A stretch of DNA of 15,449 nucleotides, from assembly GCA_964484395.1 (NCBI GenBank), contig CAZAFM010000062.1, positions 1 through 15,449 on the forward strand, given 5' to 3'. The translations under genes and the position numbers were made by a program. Below, piece after piece: positions 14,154-15,449 of this stretch. Within the stretch, counting starts at the first letter, position 1; every line of letters starts with the position of its first letter. The DNA is from CAZAFM01 sp964484395 (GTDB taxonomy: Bacteria > Campylobacterota > Campylobacteria > Campylobacterales > CAZAFM01). The notes under the pieces were generated by a model. It saw only the letters and a list, made by a program, of their open reading frames with translations. It was not told the DNA's origin and did not search any database.

Positions 14154-14458
14154 AAAAGAGTTTAGTTTCGCTTTTTTTAGCGATGGGTTTAAGCGGAAGT
14201 GCATTTGCACATACTGCACTAATGTCTTGCTTTGACAATGGTGATGGAACAGTCACTTGCGAAGGTGGCTTTAGTGATGGCAGTAGTGCTAGTGGAGTTG
14301 ATTTTTATATCATAGTTGATGGAAAAAAGATGAATGAGGTCAAATTTGATGAATTTGGGGAGGTGACTTACAATAAACCCGATGGAAGTTATAGTGCGTT
14401 TTTGTATGCAGGTGAAGGGCATGAGATAGAGGTGAAAAGTTCTGATATCCTTGAGTAG
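14150..14458 (+). CDS. Small exported protein coupled to feoB
   Basis: A 102-residue protein with a clear signal peptide; cleavage after SGSAFA leaves a mature chain of about 82 residues starting with His. The mature part is acidic and Gly/Ser-rich and has two cysteines ten residues apart (MSCFDNGDGTVTCEGGF), which could form a disulfide. It is likely beta-rich. I do not recognise a named family. Its ATG overlaps the feoB stop (ATGA) with AAGGAG six bases upstream, and a strong terminator covers its own stop, so it belongs to the feo operon. A periplasmic role in Fe2+ delivery or FeoB support is inferred from that coupling only. Confidence 0.8.
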   Translation: MKKSLVSLFLAMGLSGSAFAHTALMSCFDNGDGTVTCEGGFSDGSSASGVDFYIIVDGKKMNEVKFDEFGEVTYNKPDGSYSAFLYAGEGHEIEVKSSDILE

Positions 14459-14472
14459 GATATCACTTTTTT
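14443..14472 (+). terminator. Intrinsic terminator of the feo operon
   Basis: A perfect 8-bp stem TGATATCC (14443-14450) with GGATATCA (14458-14465), a 7-base loop, then C and six T's (14467-14472). The stem overlaps the stop codon of the small exported protein. It is the clearest terminator in the window. Confidence 0.85.
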
Positions 14473-14477
14473 GACTA

Positions 14478-14496
14478 CATAATGATAATGCTAATC
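14478..14496 (+). promoter_or_regulatory. Fur-like box upstream of the DUF4198 gene
   Basis: CATAATGATAATGCTAATC matches the classical Fur box at 15 of 19 positions by my count, the best in the window, through three tandem NATAAT-like hexamers. It lies between the feo terminator and the start of the next gene 27 bases on. No convincing -35/-10 pair is obvious, so the promoter itself is not assigned. Confidence 0.55.
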
Positions 14497-14522
14497 AGCA
14501 CAATTAGAAACAAGGAGAGAAA

Positions 14523-15320
14523 ATGAAGAAGATTATTTCAGCAGTAGCAGCAACAGCGATTTTTACAACAGGAGCTTTCGCTCACTTTCAAGTGATGTAT
14601 ATCAAAGAGAGCGCAATGAGCAAACCTACAAAGCAACAGATGGAGCTTGTCTTTACGCATCCTTTTGCAGATGAGCATACAATGGATATGGGTACTCCCA
14701 ATGAATTCTATGTTATCAACCCAAAGGGTCAAAAAGAGAACCTAAAAAACAAGATAAAAGAGATAAGCTTCAAAGGAAATCACAATAGTGGCAAGGGGTA
14801 TGAGCTTGATTATACATTCAAAAGAATGGGGGATTATCTCTTTGTTCTAGACCCAGCTCCTTATTATGAAAAAAATGAGGATGCTTATATTCAGCAGATA
14901 ACAAAGGTTGTTGCTAATGTAGCTGGAAGCCCATCAGGTTGGGATAAAGAGCTTGGATTAAAAACAGAGATAGTTCCACTTGTCAAGCCATATAGTATAT
15001 GGGAAGGCGGTAGCTTCACTGGTATTGTCAAAAGTGATGGAAAGCCAGTACCTTATGCAGAGATAGAGGTAGAGCATCTAAACTATGATATAGATCAAAA
15101 AGCAAATGCGATGGGAAGTAAACCTCATATGAATGCACCTCAAGACTCATTTGTGACTATGAGTATAAAAGCAAATAAAGATGGTGAATTTACATTCTCT
15201 ATCCCAAAAGCTGGATGGTGGGGATTTGCAGCTCTTGGAAGTGGGAAAGAGAGTGAGTACAAAGGCAAAGAGCTTAGTCAAGATGCAGTGATTTGGGTAC
15301 AGGCTAAAGAGGTAAAATAG
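14523..15320 (+). CDS. DUF4198-family periplasmic protein (NikK-like)
   Basis: A 265-residue exported protein. The signal peptide ends TTGAFA, leaving a mature chain that begins HFQVMYIKE. The order of segments, with the N-terminal His, a His-rich THPFADEHTMDMG stretch and a C-terminal beta domain (GWWGFAALGSG), fits DUF4198. Members of this group occur with nickel/cobalt ECF transporters (NikK) and other metal uptake systems. The substrate here is unknown; the Fur-like box upstream suggests iron control. ATG 14523 has AAGGAG upstream. The stop overlaps the next start as TAGTG, so it heads a tightly coupled operon running out of the window. Confidence 0.8.
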   Translation: MKKIISAVAATAIFTTGAFAHFQVMYIKESAMSKPTKQQMELVFTHPFADEHTMDMGTPNEFYVINPKGQKENLKNKIKEISFKGNHNSGKGYELDYTFKRMGDYLFVLDPAPYYEKNEDAYIQQITKVVANVAGSPSGWDKELGLKTEIVPLVKPYSIWEGGSFTGIVKSDGKPVPYAEIEVEHLNYDIDQKANAMGSKPHMNAPQDSFVTMSIKANKDGEFTFSIPKAGWWGFAALGSGKESEYKGKELSQDAVIWVQAKEVK

Positions 15321-15418
15321 TGCTAGAAGTAGCCACCATGCTAGCTGTAGTGATTGCACTAGGCTACGCCTATAAGCAGAAATATATCTGCATAAAAAAA
15401 TCAAGGGAGCAAAGATGA
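15320..15418 (+). CDS. 32-residue single-pass membrane peptide
   Basis: A short frame from GTG 15320, overlapping the DUF4198 stop, to TGA 15416-15418, overlapping the next start. GAGG lies about eight bases before the GTG. The product has one hydrophobic helix (VATMLAVVIALGYAY) followed by a basic tail with one Cys, so it would be anchored with the tail in the cytoplasm. Overlaps at both ends strongly suggest it is translated as a component of the same system. I do not recognise it. NikL-like or other small transporter subunits are possibilities only. Confidence 0.6.
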   Translation: MLEVATMLAVVIALGYAYKQKYICIKKSREQR

Positions 15419-15449
15419 GTGCTACAAATAGCGAACTTATAAAAAGGTA
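15415..15449 (+). CDS. Start of a further gene, cut by the window end
   Basis: ATG 15415 has GGGAG five bases upstream and overlaps the previous stop as ATGA. Only 11 codons are visible (MSATNSELIKR), too few to identify. An ECF-transporter or ExbB-type component would fit the DUF4198 context, but this is a guess from neighbours. Confidence 0.6.
   Translation, partial: MSATNSELIKR

Overview
The window is AT-rich, and its gene content and order point to a member of the Campylobacterota (epsilonproteobacteria), probably a free-living, Sulfurimonas- or Sulfurovum-like lineage. The main evidence is a catalase gene followed directly by an ankyrin-repeat gene, near a flavodoxin gene and a small unidentified gene. 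This resembles my recollection of the Campylobacter jejuni fldA / Cj1383c-Cj1384c / katA / Cj1386 neighbourhood. I recognised all families by eye; no search was run.

Layout. (1) 1-3406, plus strand: the C-terminal part of a P2-like cation ATPase, interrupted by stops in its first 120 bases, overlaps an ftsH gene that starts at TTG. (2) 3428-6071, minus strand: an unidentified small gene, katA, and an ankyrin-repeat gene almost touching katA. (3) 6085-7224, plus strand: a long-chain flavodoxin behind a Fur-type promoter, then a YnfA-family membrane protein. (4) 7324-8087: a Fur-type promoter driving a 25-residue basic peptide ending Cys-Thr-Cys, then eroded open frames on both strands and a perfect 24-bp palindrome. 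(5) 8088-10908, minus strand: a YgjV-like membrane protein, a PemK/MazF toxin with its upstream partner, a MntP manganese exporter and a Cys-rich SO_0444-type Cu/Zn exporter. (6) 10967-15449, plus strand: a DUF2325 gene behind a Fur-type promoter, feoA-feoB with a small exported protein coupled to feoB, a strong terminator, then a second Fur-like site ahead of a DUF4198 exported protein, a 32-residue membrane peptide and the start of one more gene.

Taken together, from the flavodoxin onward this is an iron and transition-metal homeostasis neighbourhood with oxidative-stress defence. Ferrous iron uptake (FeoAB), an iron-sparing electron carrier (flavodoxin), peroxide removal (KatA) and metal export (MntP, SO_0444-type) lie within 11 kb. 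Three plus-strand promoters share one architecture: TTGACT, 17 bases, TATCAT, with the Fur-like box covering the -10. Four minus-strand genes instead have a TACAAT -10 located 26-31 bases before the start codon, and these sites help decide four translation starts.

The most useful leads are the repeated Fur promoter module and its tiny peptide gene, the two small exported or membrane proteins coupled to feoB and to the DUF4198 gene, the long charged insert in FeoB, a probable frameshift at the end of the 5625-6071 gene, and the 24-bp palindrome. I saw no rRNA, tRNA, CRISPR array or insertion sequence.
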